From: Candidatus Rifleibacteriota bacterium
GTDB taxonomy: Bacteria; Muiribacteriota; Ozemobacteria; Ozemobacterales; Ozemobacteraceae
Assembly: GCA_015232575.1 (NCBI GenBank)
Contig: JADFZL010000015.1
Location: 120,131 to 184,130, forward strand
Length of the DNA: 64,000 nt
Direction: 5' to 3'
Shown: positions 50,733-59,037 of the stretch, piece by piece
How the letters are laid out: every line of letters begins with the position of its first letter
Position numbering within the stretch: the first letter of the stretch is position 1
Made by a program: the position numbers and the translations under genes
The notes under the pieces: generated by a model
The model's input: only the letters and a program-made list of their open reading frames with translations
Databases searched by the model: none
Told to the model about the DNA's origin: nothing

Positions 50733-51920
50733 ATGATTCTTGAAGAAAAAAATCTCAAGGTCCTTATCGTTGAGGACAACATACTGGTTGTTGAATTTAT
50801 AAAAAAACTTGTTGTGAAATTTGGGCACTCTATTGCAGGAATAGCGTCGGATGGTAAAACTGCCGTTGATATGGCTTCAAACATTCGTCCGGATCTTGTT
50901 TTGATGGATATTGGACTTCCTGTTATTGATGGTATTGAAGCGGCCCGAATGATTACAGAAAGTAATCCGACTCCTATTATAATGCTTACTTCCTATGATG
51001 ACTTGGAGCTTGTTGAGAAAGCATCCACTGTGGGCGCGGGCGCATACCTGACCAAACCGATTAATCCTGACAGTCTTGAACGTGCTATTATTGTTTCACG
51101 GGCGAGATTCAAGGATATGCTTGCTTTGAGAATGCTCAATCTCAATCTTGTCATGGAAATTGAAACCAGAAAAAAAACGGAAGAAGCGTTAATCAAGTCT
51201 GAAGAAGAACTGAAAAGAGCTAACAGCTCAAAAGACAAAATATTTTCGATCGTTTCCCATGATTTACGAAGCCCGCTTGCAACATTGCTCTCGCTTCTGG
51301 ATATTGCTTCCGATTCTCAAATGGACATGGATTTCAGAAATTCACTTCTGGTTGAACTGAAGCAACAGACCAAAAATACCCTTGATATGGTTGAAAATCT
51401 GCTTCAGTGGTCAAGAAATCAACAGAGACGAATAGAGCCGAAATTTTCAATTGTTGCACTTAACCCGATTATTTCAGATATTCTCGAATTGTACGATCCG
51501 AATATCAGAAAAAAATCTATCAGGGTAAACAATGAATGTGACAACTCAGTTAAGGCTTATGCTGATAAGGATATGGTTAATACCGTTATCAGAAATCTTA
51601 TTTCGAATGCAATAAAATTTACTCCAGAGAATGGTGAAATTCGGGTAAAAGTCAAGGCTACTGATCAGAGCGTTGAAGTCTCTGTGGGCGATTCAGGGGT
51701 AGGAATTTCTCCTGAAGATCAGGGGCGGCTTTTTAATGTTACAACTCATTTTACAACTTATGGCACTGCCAAGGAAAAAGGTACTGGTCTCGGTTTAATT
51801 CTCTGCAGAGAGCTCGTAGGTTTACAGAAGGGAACTTTTTATCTTGACAGTGAGAAAGGGAAAGGTTCAACTTTTACTTTCTCTCTCCAGAGGGAAGATG
51901 CAGCATCCACTGCATCCTGA
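50733..51920 (+). CDS. Hybrid receiver-histidine kinase
   Basis: 395 residues. The receiver is at the N-terminus (about 8-125; VLIVEDN, LVLMDIGLPVIDG with Asp near 58, TKPINP) and is followed by a coiled coil, a HisKA domain (SIVSHDLRSPLATL, His near 175) and an ATPase domain (NLISNAIKFTPENG, GVGISPEDQGRLF, GTGLGLILC). The receiver may accept phosphate from the HisKA_2 kinase upstream and control the kinase half, as in phosphorelays. There is no DNA-binding domain, so the target of the relay is unknown. Confidence 0.92.
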   Translation: MILEEKNLKVLIVEDNILVVEFIKKLVVKFGHSIAGIASDGKTAVDMASNIRPDLVLMDIGLPVIDGIEAARMITESNPTPIIMLTSYDDLELVEKASTVGAGAYLTKPINPDSLERAIIVSRARFKDMLALRMLNLNLVMEIETRKKTEEALIKSEEELKRANSSKDKIFSIVSHDLRSPLATLLSLLDIASDSQMDMDFRNSLLVELKQQTKNTLDMVENLLQWSRNQQRRIEPKFSIVALNPIISDILELYDPNIRKKSIRVNNECDNSVKAYADKDMVNTVIRNLISNAIKFTPENGEIRVKVKATDQSVEVSVGDSGVGISPEDQGRLFNVTTHFTTYGTAKEKGTGLGLILCRELVGLQKGTFYLDSEKGKGSTFTFSLQREDAASTAS

Positions 51921-51970
51921 AAACACATCCAATATAAAGAGTAAAAATAAATTTTGTAAGGAGATCAGGA

Positions 51971-52807
51971 ATGAAAAGATTAATCAGGTGTGTTCTTGTG
52001 GTAGTATGTCTTTCTGTTTTTTCTTTTACCGGGGCGCTTTTAGAGGCATCCGCTGATGCTGAAATTGATTCACAGATGAAACTGCTTGCATCGGAAAACC
52101 CCGGAGCAGCTAATGAAGCTGCTATGAAACTTTCCAAAATGGGAAAACCAGCTTTGAAAGAACTTATTGCAGCGTTAAAGCTTCCAATGCCTGCGCCCAA
52201 ATGGGCAGCATGGTCACTTGGATTGATGAAGGACGAAGGAGCTCTTGAAGGTCTTTCTGAAGCAATGAAAAGTGAAAATGAAAAAATCAGGTCTTTTGCA
52301 ATTGCAGCAATCGGAGAAATTGGCGGAGAAAAGGCATTTAAGATTCTGGTAAGCCATGTCGATGTAGAAGCTGCACCCAATCGCGGTGATGCTGTTTTTG
52401 CACTTGCAAAAAATGCAGATAAATCTAATCTTGAATATTTCCGAAAATGGCTGAAGGATGCCGAACCAGCTGTTCGCAGCGAGGCTGTTAAGGCTGTTGG
52501 TAAATTAGTTGATAAAGAATCATTTGGAACACTTGCTGAAATGATGTCTACAGAAAAGGATCCTGCAGTGAGACAGCGGCTTGTGATAATAATAACATCA
52601 CTTGGCGATTCAACTATTTCTGCATCAGTCAGGAGTTTTCTGCAGAAGCCTGAGGAAGAAGTAAAAATAAATACTTTGTCAGCTCTTGAAGCACTCAAAG
52701 ATCGCGAATCGGTTTCCGAAATAAAAAAGCTTCTTGAAACTGAAACTTCAGAAAAAGTCAAGGAAGCTGCTCAGAAAGCTTTGAAGACATTGGAAAGTGT
52801 ACAATAA
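51971..52807 (+). CDS. Exported HEAT-repeat protein
   Basis: 278 residues. A signal peptide (about 1-28, ending LEASA) is followed by HEAT/PBS-lyase-type repeats (AAMKLSKMGKPALKELIAAL; IRSFAIAAIGEIGGEKAF; AVRSEAVKAVGKLVDKES; VREAAQ-like C-terminal repeat EKVKEAAQKALKTLESV). Such repeats bind other proteins. AAGGAG precedes the ATG. It sits 50 bases after the hybrid kinase and 16 bases before the PPDK_N-like gene, so it may be in one operon with them. Confidence 0.82.
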   Translation: MKRLIRCVLVVVCLSVFSFTGALLEASADAEIDSQMKLLASENPGAANEAAMKLSKMGKPALKELIAALKLPMPAPKWAAWSLGLMKDEGALEGLSEAMKSENEKIRSFAIAAIGEIGGEKAFKILVSHVDVEAAPNRGDAVFALAKNADKSNLEYFRKWLKDAEPAVRSEAVKAVGKLVDKESFGTLAEMMSTEKDPAVRQRLVIIITSLGDSTISASVRSFLQKPEEEVKINTLSALEALKDRESVSEIKKLLETETSEKVKEAAQKALKTLESVQ

Positions 52808-52823
52808 GAAATAGGAGATAATA

Positions 52824-55130
52824 ATGGTCGTCCAGAGACCTGAATGGAAAGTAATTGTCAATCTTCTTCGTGAAACCAACCCGGTGCTTCTGAACCGGAT
52901 TGGCCGGAAAATGATGAATCTTCTTTTTAAAAGAAATGTAAAAGAAATTGAAATTCTTCTGCAGAAGCTGAATTTGTACAAAACAAGGCTTTCACGCGAA
53001 AGAGACAATTATGAGAACCAGCCTACACCAAGGGTTAATTATTCTTTATTATCACAGTTAATTGATGAGACATTTGAAATAGCAGAAGAGAAACTTACTG
53101 AAGAAGATATTTCTTCAATGGTTAACTTGTGGTTGAAGCAGGAGCAGTTCAGATTTCTTTCAATGGCAGCCGAAAAGCGCGATGTTCCGCTCGGAGAAAT
53201 TCACGAAGCGGTTCATCGCTTTTCAATGATACCCGGCGCTTCAAAGAATCTGTCCAAAGAAGAAAAAATGGCTGTCAGGGTTTCGCTTATCAGAAGATTT
53301 TTGAGCGATGACCTTGATTATATTTCAAGCCTGAAGGAATGCATTACTGTTGCTGATTTTGCACAAGTGCTTTCAAGAACCATCGGTCCGGCAAAAGGAA
53401 ATGGGAAACTCGGTGGCAAAGCTTCCGGGCTTTTGAGAGCAGAACAGATTATTCATGCGGCTAAGCCTGATAACATAGTTCTGAGAAATCTTGCAGTACC
53501 GAAAACATGGTTTATCACTTCCGATGGAGTCCTGGATTTCCTTCATTTCAATGCACTTGAGGAAATGCCGACAATTAAATATCGTGATCCGGCTGAAATC
53601 CGTCAGGAATACGCTTATGTCGGCCAGATTTTCAAAAATTCGGCACTTTCTTCTGAAATAATGACCGGGTTAAGTCTTGTACTTGAGGATATGGGTGACA
53701 GGCCACTTGTAGTTCGCTCATCAAGCCTTCTTGAAGATACAAAGGGTTCTTCATTTGCTGGAAAATACAAAAGCTTATTTGTGCCAAATCAGGGAAAAAA
53801 GAGAGATCGTCTGGAAGCATTGAAAGATGCGGTTGTTGAAGTCTATGCCTCTACGTTTGGACCTGATCCGATTGAATACCGGCGTGAACGTGGATTGCTT
53901 GATTTCAATGAAGAAATGGGAATAATGATTCAGGAAGTTGTTGGTACAAAAGTAGGAAAATATTATTTTCCGGCTTTTGCGGGAGTCGCGTTCAGTTATA
54001 ACGAATTCAGGTGGTCTCCGAGAATTAAGAGAGAAGATGGGATAGTCAGACTGGTGACAGGTTTTGGAACCCGAGCTGTTGATAGGATCGGTGATGACTA
54101 TCCAATGCTGGTATGCCCCGGACAACCGGGCTTGCGGGCAAATGCTTCCCCGGAAGACATTCTGAGATACTCTCAAAAATGTATGGATCTGATTAATCTT
54201 GAAACAGGACTTTTTGAAACTGTGCCAATAGAAACAGTTATTAAAGATACCGGCGTAGATTTTCCGCTTCTTTCATACCTGATTTCAATTTATGATGAGG
54301 GACAGATTTCTACTCCGATAGGCACTGGTACAACTCTTAAATCAGGTATTCCGGTGATTACTTTTGAGAATCTGCTTAAGCGTTCTCCATTTATATCCCA
54401 GATCAAGTCGATACTCGGAATTCTTAAAACAAAACTTGGCTGGCCAGTTGACGTCGAATTTGCTGTTGGTGAAGATGTACATACGCTTTATCTTCTTCAG
54501 TGCAGGCCGCAGAGCCATGCTTCCGGTCTGGTTTCAGTTGAAATTCCCACAGATCTTGAGAAGGAAAATGTTCTTTTCACAGCAAAGAAATACGTTACCA
54601 GCGCCGATGTAAGAGATATTGAATACATTGTATATGTTGACCCGCTTGAATATGACAGCCTCGAAACTCTTGATGAAATGCTTGCGGTCGGTTCTGCTGT
54701 TGGTGAGCTGAATTTCCGTCTTCCGCATCGAAAATTTATCCTGATGGGGCCCGGACGCTGGGGCAGTCGCGGAGATATCAAACTTGGAGTGAAAGTAGCA
54801 TACAGTGACATCAATAATACCTGCATGCTCATTGAGATTGCCCGGAATAAAATGGGTTATACCCCAGATCTGTCTTTTGGAACGCATTTTTTCCAGGATC
54901 TTGTTGAAGCGGAGATACGTTATTTGCCTCTCTATCCTGATGATGAAGGAAATTTATTCAACGAAGATTTTCTGAAAAACTCTGATAATCATCTGAGAAA
55001 GTTTATTCCTTCTGCACAGCGCCTTGAAAAGGTTCTCAGAGTGATAAGTACTTCGACTTCAGCACGTGGTAAAAAACTTTCCATATTGATGGATGGTGAA
55101 AACGATTCTGCAGTTGGCTTCTTTCAGTAA
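52824..55130 (+). CDS. Pyruvate-phosphate-dikinase N-terminal-like (PPDK_N) protein
   Basis: 768 residues. The middle and C-terminal part match the PPDK_N/PEP-synthase ATP-binding domain: GGKASGLLRAEQII (about 192-205), VVRSSSLLEDTKGSSFAGKY (about 293-312), DVEFAVGEDVHTLYLLQCRP (about 533-552). The N-terminal ~180 residues are helical and unique. The C-terminal part contains PGRWGSRGDIKLGVKVAYSD and does not contain the swivelling phosphohistidine domain. So it may phosphorylate a partner or be a non-canonical ATP-grasp protein. Its substrate is unknown. Confidence 0.82.
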   Translation: MVVQRPEWKVIVNLLRETNPVLLNRIGRKMMNLLFKRNVKEIEILLQKLNLYKTRLSRERDNYENQPTPRVNYSLLSQLIDETFEIAEEKLTEEDISSMVNLWLKQEQFRFLSMAAEKRDVPLGEIHEAVHRFSMIPGASKNLSKEEKMAVRVSLIRRFLSDDLDYISSLKECITVADFAQVLSRTIGPAKGNGKLGGKASGLLRAEQIIHAAKPDNIVLRNLAVPKTWFITSDGVLDFLHFNALEEMPTIKYRDPAEIRQEYAYVGQIFKNSALSSEIMTGLSLVLEDMGDRPLVVRSSSLLEDTKGSSFAGKYKSLFVPNQGKKRDRLEALKDAVVEVYASTFGPDPIEYRRERGLLDFNEEMGIMIQEVVGTKVGKYYFPAFAGVAFSYNEFRWSPRIKREDGIVRLVTGFGTRAVDRIGDDYPMLVCPGQPGLRANASPEDILRYSQKCMDLINLETGLFETVPIETVIKDTGVDFPLLSYLISIYDEGQISTPIGTGTTLKSGIPVITFENLLKRSPFISQIKSILGILKTKLGWPVDVEFAVGEDVHTLYLLQCRPQSHASGLVSVEIPTDLEKENVLFTAKKYVTSADVRDIEYIVYVDPLEYDSLETLDEMLAVGSAVGELNFRLPHRKFILMGPGRWGSRGDIKLGVKVAYSDINNTCMLIEIARNKMGYTPDLSFGTHFFQDLVEAEIRYLPLYPDDEGNLFNEDFLKNSDNHLRKFIPSAQRLEKVLRVISTSTSARGKKLSILMDGENDSAVGFFQ

Positions 55131-55252
55131 TTGTATGGTAAAAGAAATAAATATTCATGATTTGTGCTATAATGAATATATAAGATGTTTGAATTAATCA
55201 AATGTCTGGAAGCAGATTTTTTTGCTTCTGAAGAAAAATACAGGAGATACTC

Positions 55253-55414
55253 ATGAATGGAAAAACAGGGGACAAGGTTGTAATCGGTGGTATTTACAAG
55301 TGCAAGGATCACCCGGAAAACACTGTTACATTTAAAAAAGGAGCCATCTTCCTTCCGTGTGGCAGAGCAGGAAGTCATGGAACAGTCTGGCTTCTGGTAA
55401 GAAAAGTCCCCTGA
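55253..55414 (+). CDS. Conserved-type 53-residue protein
   Basis: A 53-codon frame starting at an ATG eight bases after AGGAG. It reads MNGKTGDKVVIGGIYKCKDH, then FKKGAIFLPCGRAGSHGTVW and LLVRKVP. The layout (GxKV, GxYxC, then a FPxC segment) is like a small widespread family with paired cysteines, possibly metal-binding, but I cannot name it. It follows the PPDK_N gene by 122 bases. Confidence 0.6.
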   Translation: MNGKTGDKVVIGGIYKCKDHPENTVTFKKGAIFLPCGRAGSHGTVWLLVRKVP

Positions 55415-55456
55415 TTCAATTTAACGTGAGAATCTACGAGGTTATGTTGTGTAGTT

Positions 55457-55492
55457 CATGCCTCGTTTGATAGCACTAATAAACGAGGCATG
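55457..55492 (+). terminator. Candidate hairpin after the 53-residue gene
   Basis: CATGCCTCGTTT (55457-55468) pairs with AAACGAGGCATG (55481-55492) around a 12-base loop. No T-run follows, so termination is uncertain. Confidence 0.4.
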
Positions 55493-55620
55493 CTAAAAAT
55501 TGCGGTTGTTTCAGCCCAATTTAAGCAGGTTTTTTTACTGAAGATGTTTTTGTGACTTTTCAATATATGGTAGAGAGCGGAAGCGGCTTCGAGCTGCATG
55601 TACCACCAGCAACGATTCGT

Positions 55621-55684
55621 TGTCATCTCGACCGAATGGGAAGATCTTATAAATAACAGATTTCTCCCTTTGGTCGAAATGACA
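55621..55684. repeat. Dispersed palindromic repeat, family A, copy 4
   Basis: TGTCATCTCGACCGAATGGG begins it at 55621, and TTTCTCCCTTTGGTCGAAAT followed by GACA closes it at 55684. Confidence 0.8.
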
Positions 55685-55740
55685 AAATCGGATTTTGGTG
55701 CTTATAGTTAACGCGTATGGGTGTTTTGGGTGAGGGTCTA

Positions 55741-56394
55741 TTAGAGAGTATTTTGTACTGTACTTTGCGACTTTGCTGAGCATTTTATTGAAAGTCTTTC
55801 TGGCCCGTCAATCACTACTTCAATGTTGTCGCCGTGGTTAAGAGGTCCGACGCCGGCTGGTGTTCCGGTTAGTATTATGTCGCCCCGTTCAAGTGTCATG
55901 ACTTTTGAAATATGTGATATCAAAACATCAATTGGAAAAATCAGGGAAGTCAGATGGTCATTTTGAACCGTTTTTCCATTGAGAATAGTTGATATTTCTG
56001 ATTCCAGCCAGCTCTTGCTGAATGGCAATATTTTGGGTCCGAGGGGACAGAATGTGTCGAAACCTTTTGCACGTGTCCACTGACCGTCCAGTTTTTGCAG
56101 CTCTCTGGCTGTTACATCAATCGCAGCAGTTACTCCATCAATGTAATCGTATGCTTCAGGCTGCGAAACATTTTTAGCTTTTCTGGAAATTACAACGGCC
56201 AGTTCGCCTTCGTAGTCAATTCTACCGAAACCCTCTGGAAGTATAATTGTTCCGTTGTGTGCAATAATTGAAGAAGGGGGTTTCGTGAACCACAAAGGCT
56301 CCTTTGGTACTGCATTCCCAAGTTCTTCAGCATGCGGCTTGTAATTTCTTGCTACGCACAAAATTTTTGTGCCGTTGAAGAGTATAGTGTTCAT
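55741..56394 (-). CDS. Fumarylacetoacetate hydrolase (FAH) family enzyme
   Basis: 217 residues. The metal site is seen in IDYEGELAVVI (Glu-x-Glu, about 61-71) and the family landmarks are ILCVARNYKPHAEELG, PLWFTKPPSSII, RAKGFDTFCPLGP and TGTPAGVGPL. FAH-like enzymes cleave or decarboxylate acyl-pyruvates or oxaloacetate with Mg2+; the exact substrate is not clear. The ATG overlaps the stop of the small exported protein upstream by four bases (ATGA), so the two are co-translated. Confidence 0.9.
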   Translation of the reverse strand: MNTILFNGTKILCVARNYKPHAEELGNAVPKEPLWFTKPPSSIIAHNGTIILPEGFGRIDYEGELAVVISRKAKNVSQPEAYDYIDGVTAAIDVTARELQKLDGQWTRAKGFDTFCPLGPKILPFSKSWLESEISTILNGKTVQNDHLTSLIFPIDVLISHISKVMTLERGDIILTGTPAGVGPLNHGDNIEVVIDGPERLSIKCSAKSQSTVQNTL

Positions 56395-56681
56395 CTTTTC
56401 TGTAGCTCTTCAAGCCTTTTTCGAAGTTCATTTTGGCGCCAGACTAGCTCTCTTCTTGTTTCTGTTGCTTCATCAATCTCTGCATGGTCTGCACCTTCAG
56501 CTTTCAATTTTTTAATTAATTCTGATAATCGTTTAATTTCCTGGGCATTCTGCGCCATCTCTGCTTTTATCTGCTTTTCCTCGGCAGATTCAGCGGCAAA
56601 AACAGATGAAATCATACCCGAAATAAAAAACATGACAAACAGACATGCAAAAAGCTTTTTCCGGTCAAAACGAATTAACAT
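56391..56681 (-). CDS. Small exported coiled-coil protein (paralogue B)
   Basis: 96 residues. A signal peptide (about 1-30, ending VFAAE) precedes a charged coiled coil (EEKQIKAEMAQNAQEIKRLS; RRELVWRQNELRKRLEELQK). AGGAGGGG precedes the ATG. It resembles the protein at 43904-44197. Its stop overlaps the FAH-family gene, an odd pairing of an exported helical protein and a cytoplasmic enzyme. Confidence 0.7.
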   Translation of the reverse strand: MLIRFDRKKLFACLFVMFFISGMISSVFAAESAEEKQIKAEMAQNAQEIKRLSELIKKLKAEGADHAEIDEATETRRELVWRQNELRKRLEELQKR

Positions 56682-56814
56682 TTTTCCCCTCCTGGACAGT
56701 TTTTACTGGTACAATCTGAAATATTTCTTCTGATTATACATTACAAAACTGAAAACTGTCCATGGGCTGTTATCATAGAGAGAAAAATTATTTTTGATTT
56801 CCAGCAGGAATTTC

Positions 56815-56843
56815 TTGACATTTGGTGGGCGTTATGGTATTTA
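56815..56843 (+). promoter_or_regulatory. Promoter of the infC-rpmI-rplT operon
   Basis: TTGACA (56815-56820) and, 17 bases later, TATTTA (56838-56843). The -10 is imperfect and the exact box is uncertain; TATAGT at 56845-56850 is an alternative with too long a spacer. Confidence 0.55.
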
Positions 56844-56865
56844 ATATAGTACTTTGTTGAAAAGT

Positions 56866-56967
56866 AGGACCACGTCCTCACCTTACGCCTCAGGCAAAAA
56901 GGTTTGAGCCCGGAACGCACTAGACCGGGACCTTATTATTGCAGAGTTATTAACTTTTGTAATTAAT
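56866..56967 (+). ncRNA. Likely ribosomal-protein-type leader (L20-like) of infC
   Basis: This leader contains AGGAC/GTCCT (56866-56878) and CCCGG/CCGGG (56909-56929) hairpins with a purine-rich linker. L20 binds such leaders in several phyla to control infC-rpmI-rplT. The L20-type assignment rests on position and the attenuator that follows, not on a base-by-base match. Confidence 0.5.
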
Positions 56968-57004
56968 GGGGTGGCGTTTATGCCATTCCATTTATTTTTT
57001 TTTT
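56968..57004 (+). terminator. Transcription attenuator before infC
   Basis: GGGGTGGC (56968-56975) pairs with GCCATTCC (56982-56989) around a six-base loop, and a T-rich run of about 15 bases follows. It sits between the leader and the GGGAGG ribosome site, so it can stop transcription before infC. Confidence 0.7.
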
Positions 57005-57018
57005 CGGGAGGTAGGAGT

Positions 57019-57543
57019 ATCAAAGAGAATGTTCGTGTTAACAGAGCAATTCGATCACCACAGATTCGTTTGATCAATGACGAAGGTGTTATGCTTGGCG
57101 TTACGCCTATCCATGAGGCACTCAAAATGACCGAAGAGCGCGGTTATGATCTCGTGGAAGTCGCTTCAAACGTAGTTCCGCCAGTCTGCAGAATGATGGA
57201 TTTTGGTCAGTATAAATATGAACTGACGAAAAAACAGAAGGAAGCCAAGAAGAAACAGAAGATCATCAAGCTAAAAGAAGTGAAAGTTCGACCCAAAACA
57301 GATGAAGGCGATCTTCAGACGAAGTCCAATCAGATTCGGAAGTTTCTGGAGGAAGGTGACAAGGTAAAGGTAACTGTATTTTTCAGAGGCCGGGAAAGGG
57401 CTCACATGGATATGGGTTACAAGGTTGTAATCCGAATGAAGGAAATTCTTGCTGATGATCTGTGCATTGAAAAAGATGTATCGGTAGAAGGAAATACATT
57501 GTCCATGATCCTCCAACCACCCAAGAAAACCACTAAAACTTAA
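57019..57543 (+). CDS. infC: Translation initiation factor IF-3, likely AUC start
   Basis: 174 residues from the proposed start. The N-terminal domain opens IKENVRVNRAIRSPQIRLI and GVMLGVTPIHEALKMTEERG, then VVPPVCRMMDFGQYKYE. The linker is Lys-rich. The C-terminal domain has KVKVTVFFRGRERAHMDMGY. IF-3 sets initiator tRNA choice. I place the start at ATC (57019), six bases after GGGAGGTAGG; no ATG or GTG follows closely and longer in-frame frames add a non-IF3 leader. Rare AUU/AUC starts are known for infC and allow self-control. It heads the infC-rpmI-rplT operon. Confidence 0.88.
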   Translation: MKENVRVNRAIRSPQIRLINDEGVMLGVTPIHEALKMTEERGYDLVEVASNVVPPVCRMMDFGQYKYELTKKQKEAKKKQKIIKLKEVKVRPKTDEGDLQTKSNQIRKFLEEGDKVKVTVFFRGRERAHMDMGYKVVIRMKEILADDLCIEKDVSVEGNTLSMILQPPKKTTKT

Positions 57544-57558
57544 ATATGGAGGGCAACT

Positions 57559-57756
57559 ATGCCAAAAATGAAGAATCATAGCGGAGCATCAAAACGTTTC
57601 AGAACTACAGGCTCCGGCAAGTTTAAACGCGGCAAAGCATATGGAAGTCATATTCTTACCAAGAAATCAAGTAAAAGAAAACGTGGATACAGACAATCGG
57701 TTGTTATTTCCGATGCAAACGTAGATGCTTTGAAAAAGCTCCTTCCCTACGCTTAA
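57559..57756 (+). CDS. rpmI: 50S ribosomal protein L35
   Basis: 65 residues, standard length. It reads MPKMKNHSGASKRFRTTGSG and HILTKKSSKRKRGYRQ, ending in DALKKLLPYA. The gene starts 15 bases after the infC stop, with GGAGG upstream. It is part of the infC-rpmI-rplT operon, the near-universal order. Confidence 0.97.
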   Translation: MPKMKNHSGASKRFRTTGSGKFKRGKAYGSHILTKKSSKRKRGYRQSVVISDANVDALKKLLPYA

Positions 57757-57791
57757 CAGCTGGGGTTTAATAAAGTTCGGAGGAATTAGTT

Positions 57792-58169
57792 ATGCCAAGA
57801 TCAAAAAGTTCCAGCAATTCTCGCAAAAAAGAGAAAAAGTTATATCAATTATCTAAAGGTTACTGGGCAGGCCATCGCAATATAAAGAAAGTTGTGAAGG
57901 AAACCGTAGTTAAAGCATTCAAACATGCTTATAATGACAGAAAAGACAAGAAACAGAATTTCCGTTCACTCTGGATTCTCAGAATCAATTCTGCATGCAG
58001 ATTGAATGACATTTCCTACAGCAAATTCATGAATGGTCTTAAAAAAGCCGGCGTCAATCTTAACCGCAAGGTTCTTGCTGACATCGCTGTAAAAGATCCC
58101 GATGGATTCAAGAGCATTGTTCAGGTTGCTAAGACTCACGTCCAGAATCAGACTTCAGCAGCAAACTGA
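57792..58169 (+). CDS. rplT: 50S ribosomal protein L20
   Basis: 125 residues, a little longer than the usual 118, with a short C-terminal extension. It has KLYQLSKGYWAGHRNIKKVV, FRSLWILRINSACRLNDISY and KVLADIAVKDPDGFKSIV. L20 is an assembly protein and, in this operon, the likely repressor that binds the leader at 56866. GGAGG lies eight bases upstream. A hairpin terminator follows. Confidence 0.97.
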   Translation: MPRSKSSSNSRKKEKKLYQLSKGYWAGHRNIKKVVKETVVKAFKHAYNDRKDKKQNFRSLWILRINSACRLNDISYSKFMNGLKKAGVNLNRKVLADIAVKDPDGFKSIVQVAKTHVQNQTSAAN

Positions 58170-58187
58170 AAAACAGATAATATAATG

Positions 58188-58212
58188 CGCCCGGGAATTT
58201 CCCGGGCGTTTA
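58188..58212 (+). terminator. Terminator after rplT
   Basis: CGCCCGGGAA (58188-58197) pairs with TTCCCGGGCG (58199-58208), followed by TTTAG. The stem is strong but the T-run is short. Confidence 0.65.
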
Positions 58213-58237
58213 GTATTTGCGGGACTCAATATAATAC

Positions 58238-59023
58238 ATGAAAAATATTTCATCTGCTTCTAATGAGAAAATTAAAACAGTGCTTTCTTTAAGCTCTTCT
58301 CACGCTGCAAAAAAGCATCCAGATCTTATATTTCTTGAAGGTGAAAAGTTGGTTCGGGAAGCAATTAATTCTAATCTTAATATTGAAGACATTTTTGTTC
58401 TGGAAAAATTTAAAGACCAATGGGTGAGTTTCAGCGACAGAGTTTCGGTTGTTACCCCGGAAATTATGAAAAGAATTTCAGAACTGAATTCTGCACCACC
58501 TGTAAGTGGCTTGTTTTCAAGATTCGGGAAGACACATAGTGCAGAGAACATTATTCAGAAAGGGAAAACATTTGTATTCCTTGACAGAATCCAGGATCCC
58601 GGGAATCTTGGTACGATTATCAGAACAGCAGATGGCTTAAATGTCGATGGGATCTTTCTTTCAAAGGGTTGTTGTTCAGCAAATAATCAGAAAACAATAC
58701 GTGCAGCAATGGGATCAATTTTTCATATTCCCATTTTCGAAATTTCAGACTTTTCAAATCTGAAAGCCCTGCTTGAAGAAAATTCAGTAAAAATTATTGG
58801 TGCTGATATCTCTGGAAAATGTTTGTATGGCTTTGAATTTCCAGAAAAAGTGATGTTTATTTTTGGAAACGAAGGGTCTGGAATAGAAAACGATCTAATT
58901 AAGGATTGTTTTGAAATGGTTTCAATTCCAATTCCCGGCAAAGCTGAATCATACAATGTTTCAGTTGCAGCATCAATAGTTCTTTACGAACGAAATAGAA
59001 GTCACCGAATACAAGAAGCCTGA
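58238..59023 (+). CDS. SpoU-family RNA ribose methyltransferase (TrmH/RlmB-like)
   Basis: 261 residues. The N-terminal substrate-binding part starts SSASNEKIKTVLSLSSSHAA and LIFLEGEKLVREAI. The SPOUT methyltransferase domain has the three motifs: VFLDRIQDPGNLGTIIRTAD, MFIFGNEGSGI and IPIPGKAESYNVSVAASIVL. These enzymes 2-prime-O-methylate tRNA or 23S rRNA with S-adenosylmethionine; the target is not decided by sequence. A similar gene often lies between rplT and pheS, which supports housekeeping use. Confidence 0.92.
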   Translation: MKNISSASNEKIKTVLSLSSSHAAKKHPDLIFLEGEKLVREAINSNLNIEDIFVLEKFKDQWVSFSDRVSVVTPEIMKRISELNSAPPVSGLFSRFGKTHSAENIIQKGKTFVFLDRIQDPGNLGTIIRTADGLNVDGIFLSKGCCSANNQKTIRAAMGSIFHIPIFEISDFSNLKALLEENSVKIIGADISGKCLYGFEFPEKVMFIFGNEGSGIENDLIKDCFEMVSIPIPGKAESYNVSVAASIVLYERNRSHRIQEA

Positions 59024-59037
59024 TATTCGATGGATGT

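Larger units (their letters stand above)
55415..55740. other. Intergenic region with a hairpin and a family A repeat
   Basis: 326 bases between convergent genes. A 12-base inverted repeat (55457-55492) could end the upstream transcript, and a family A repeat lies at 55621-55684. I see no gene or promoter. Confidence 0.55.
56682..57018. other. Leader region upstream of infC
   Basis: 337 bases holding, on the plus strand, a perfect TTGACA, a folded leader and a terminator-like hairpin just before the infC ribosome site. The part next to the minus-strand small gene (56682-56760) contains its ribosome site and probable promoter. Confidence 0.6.
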
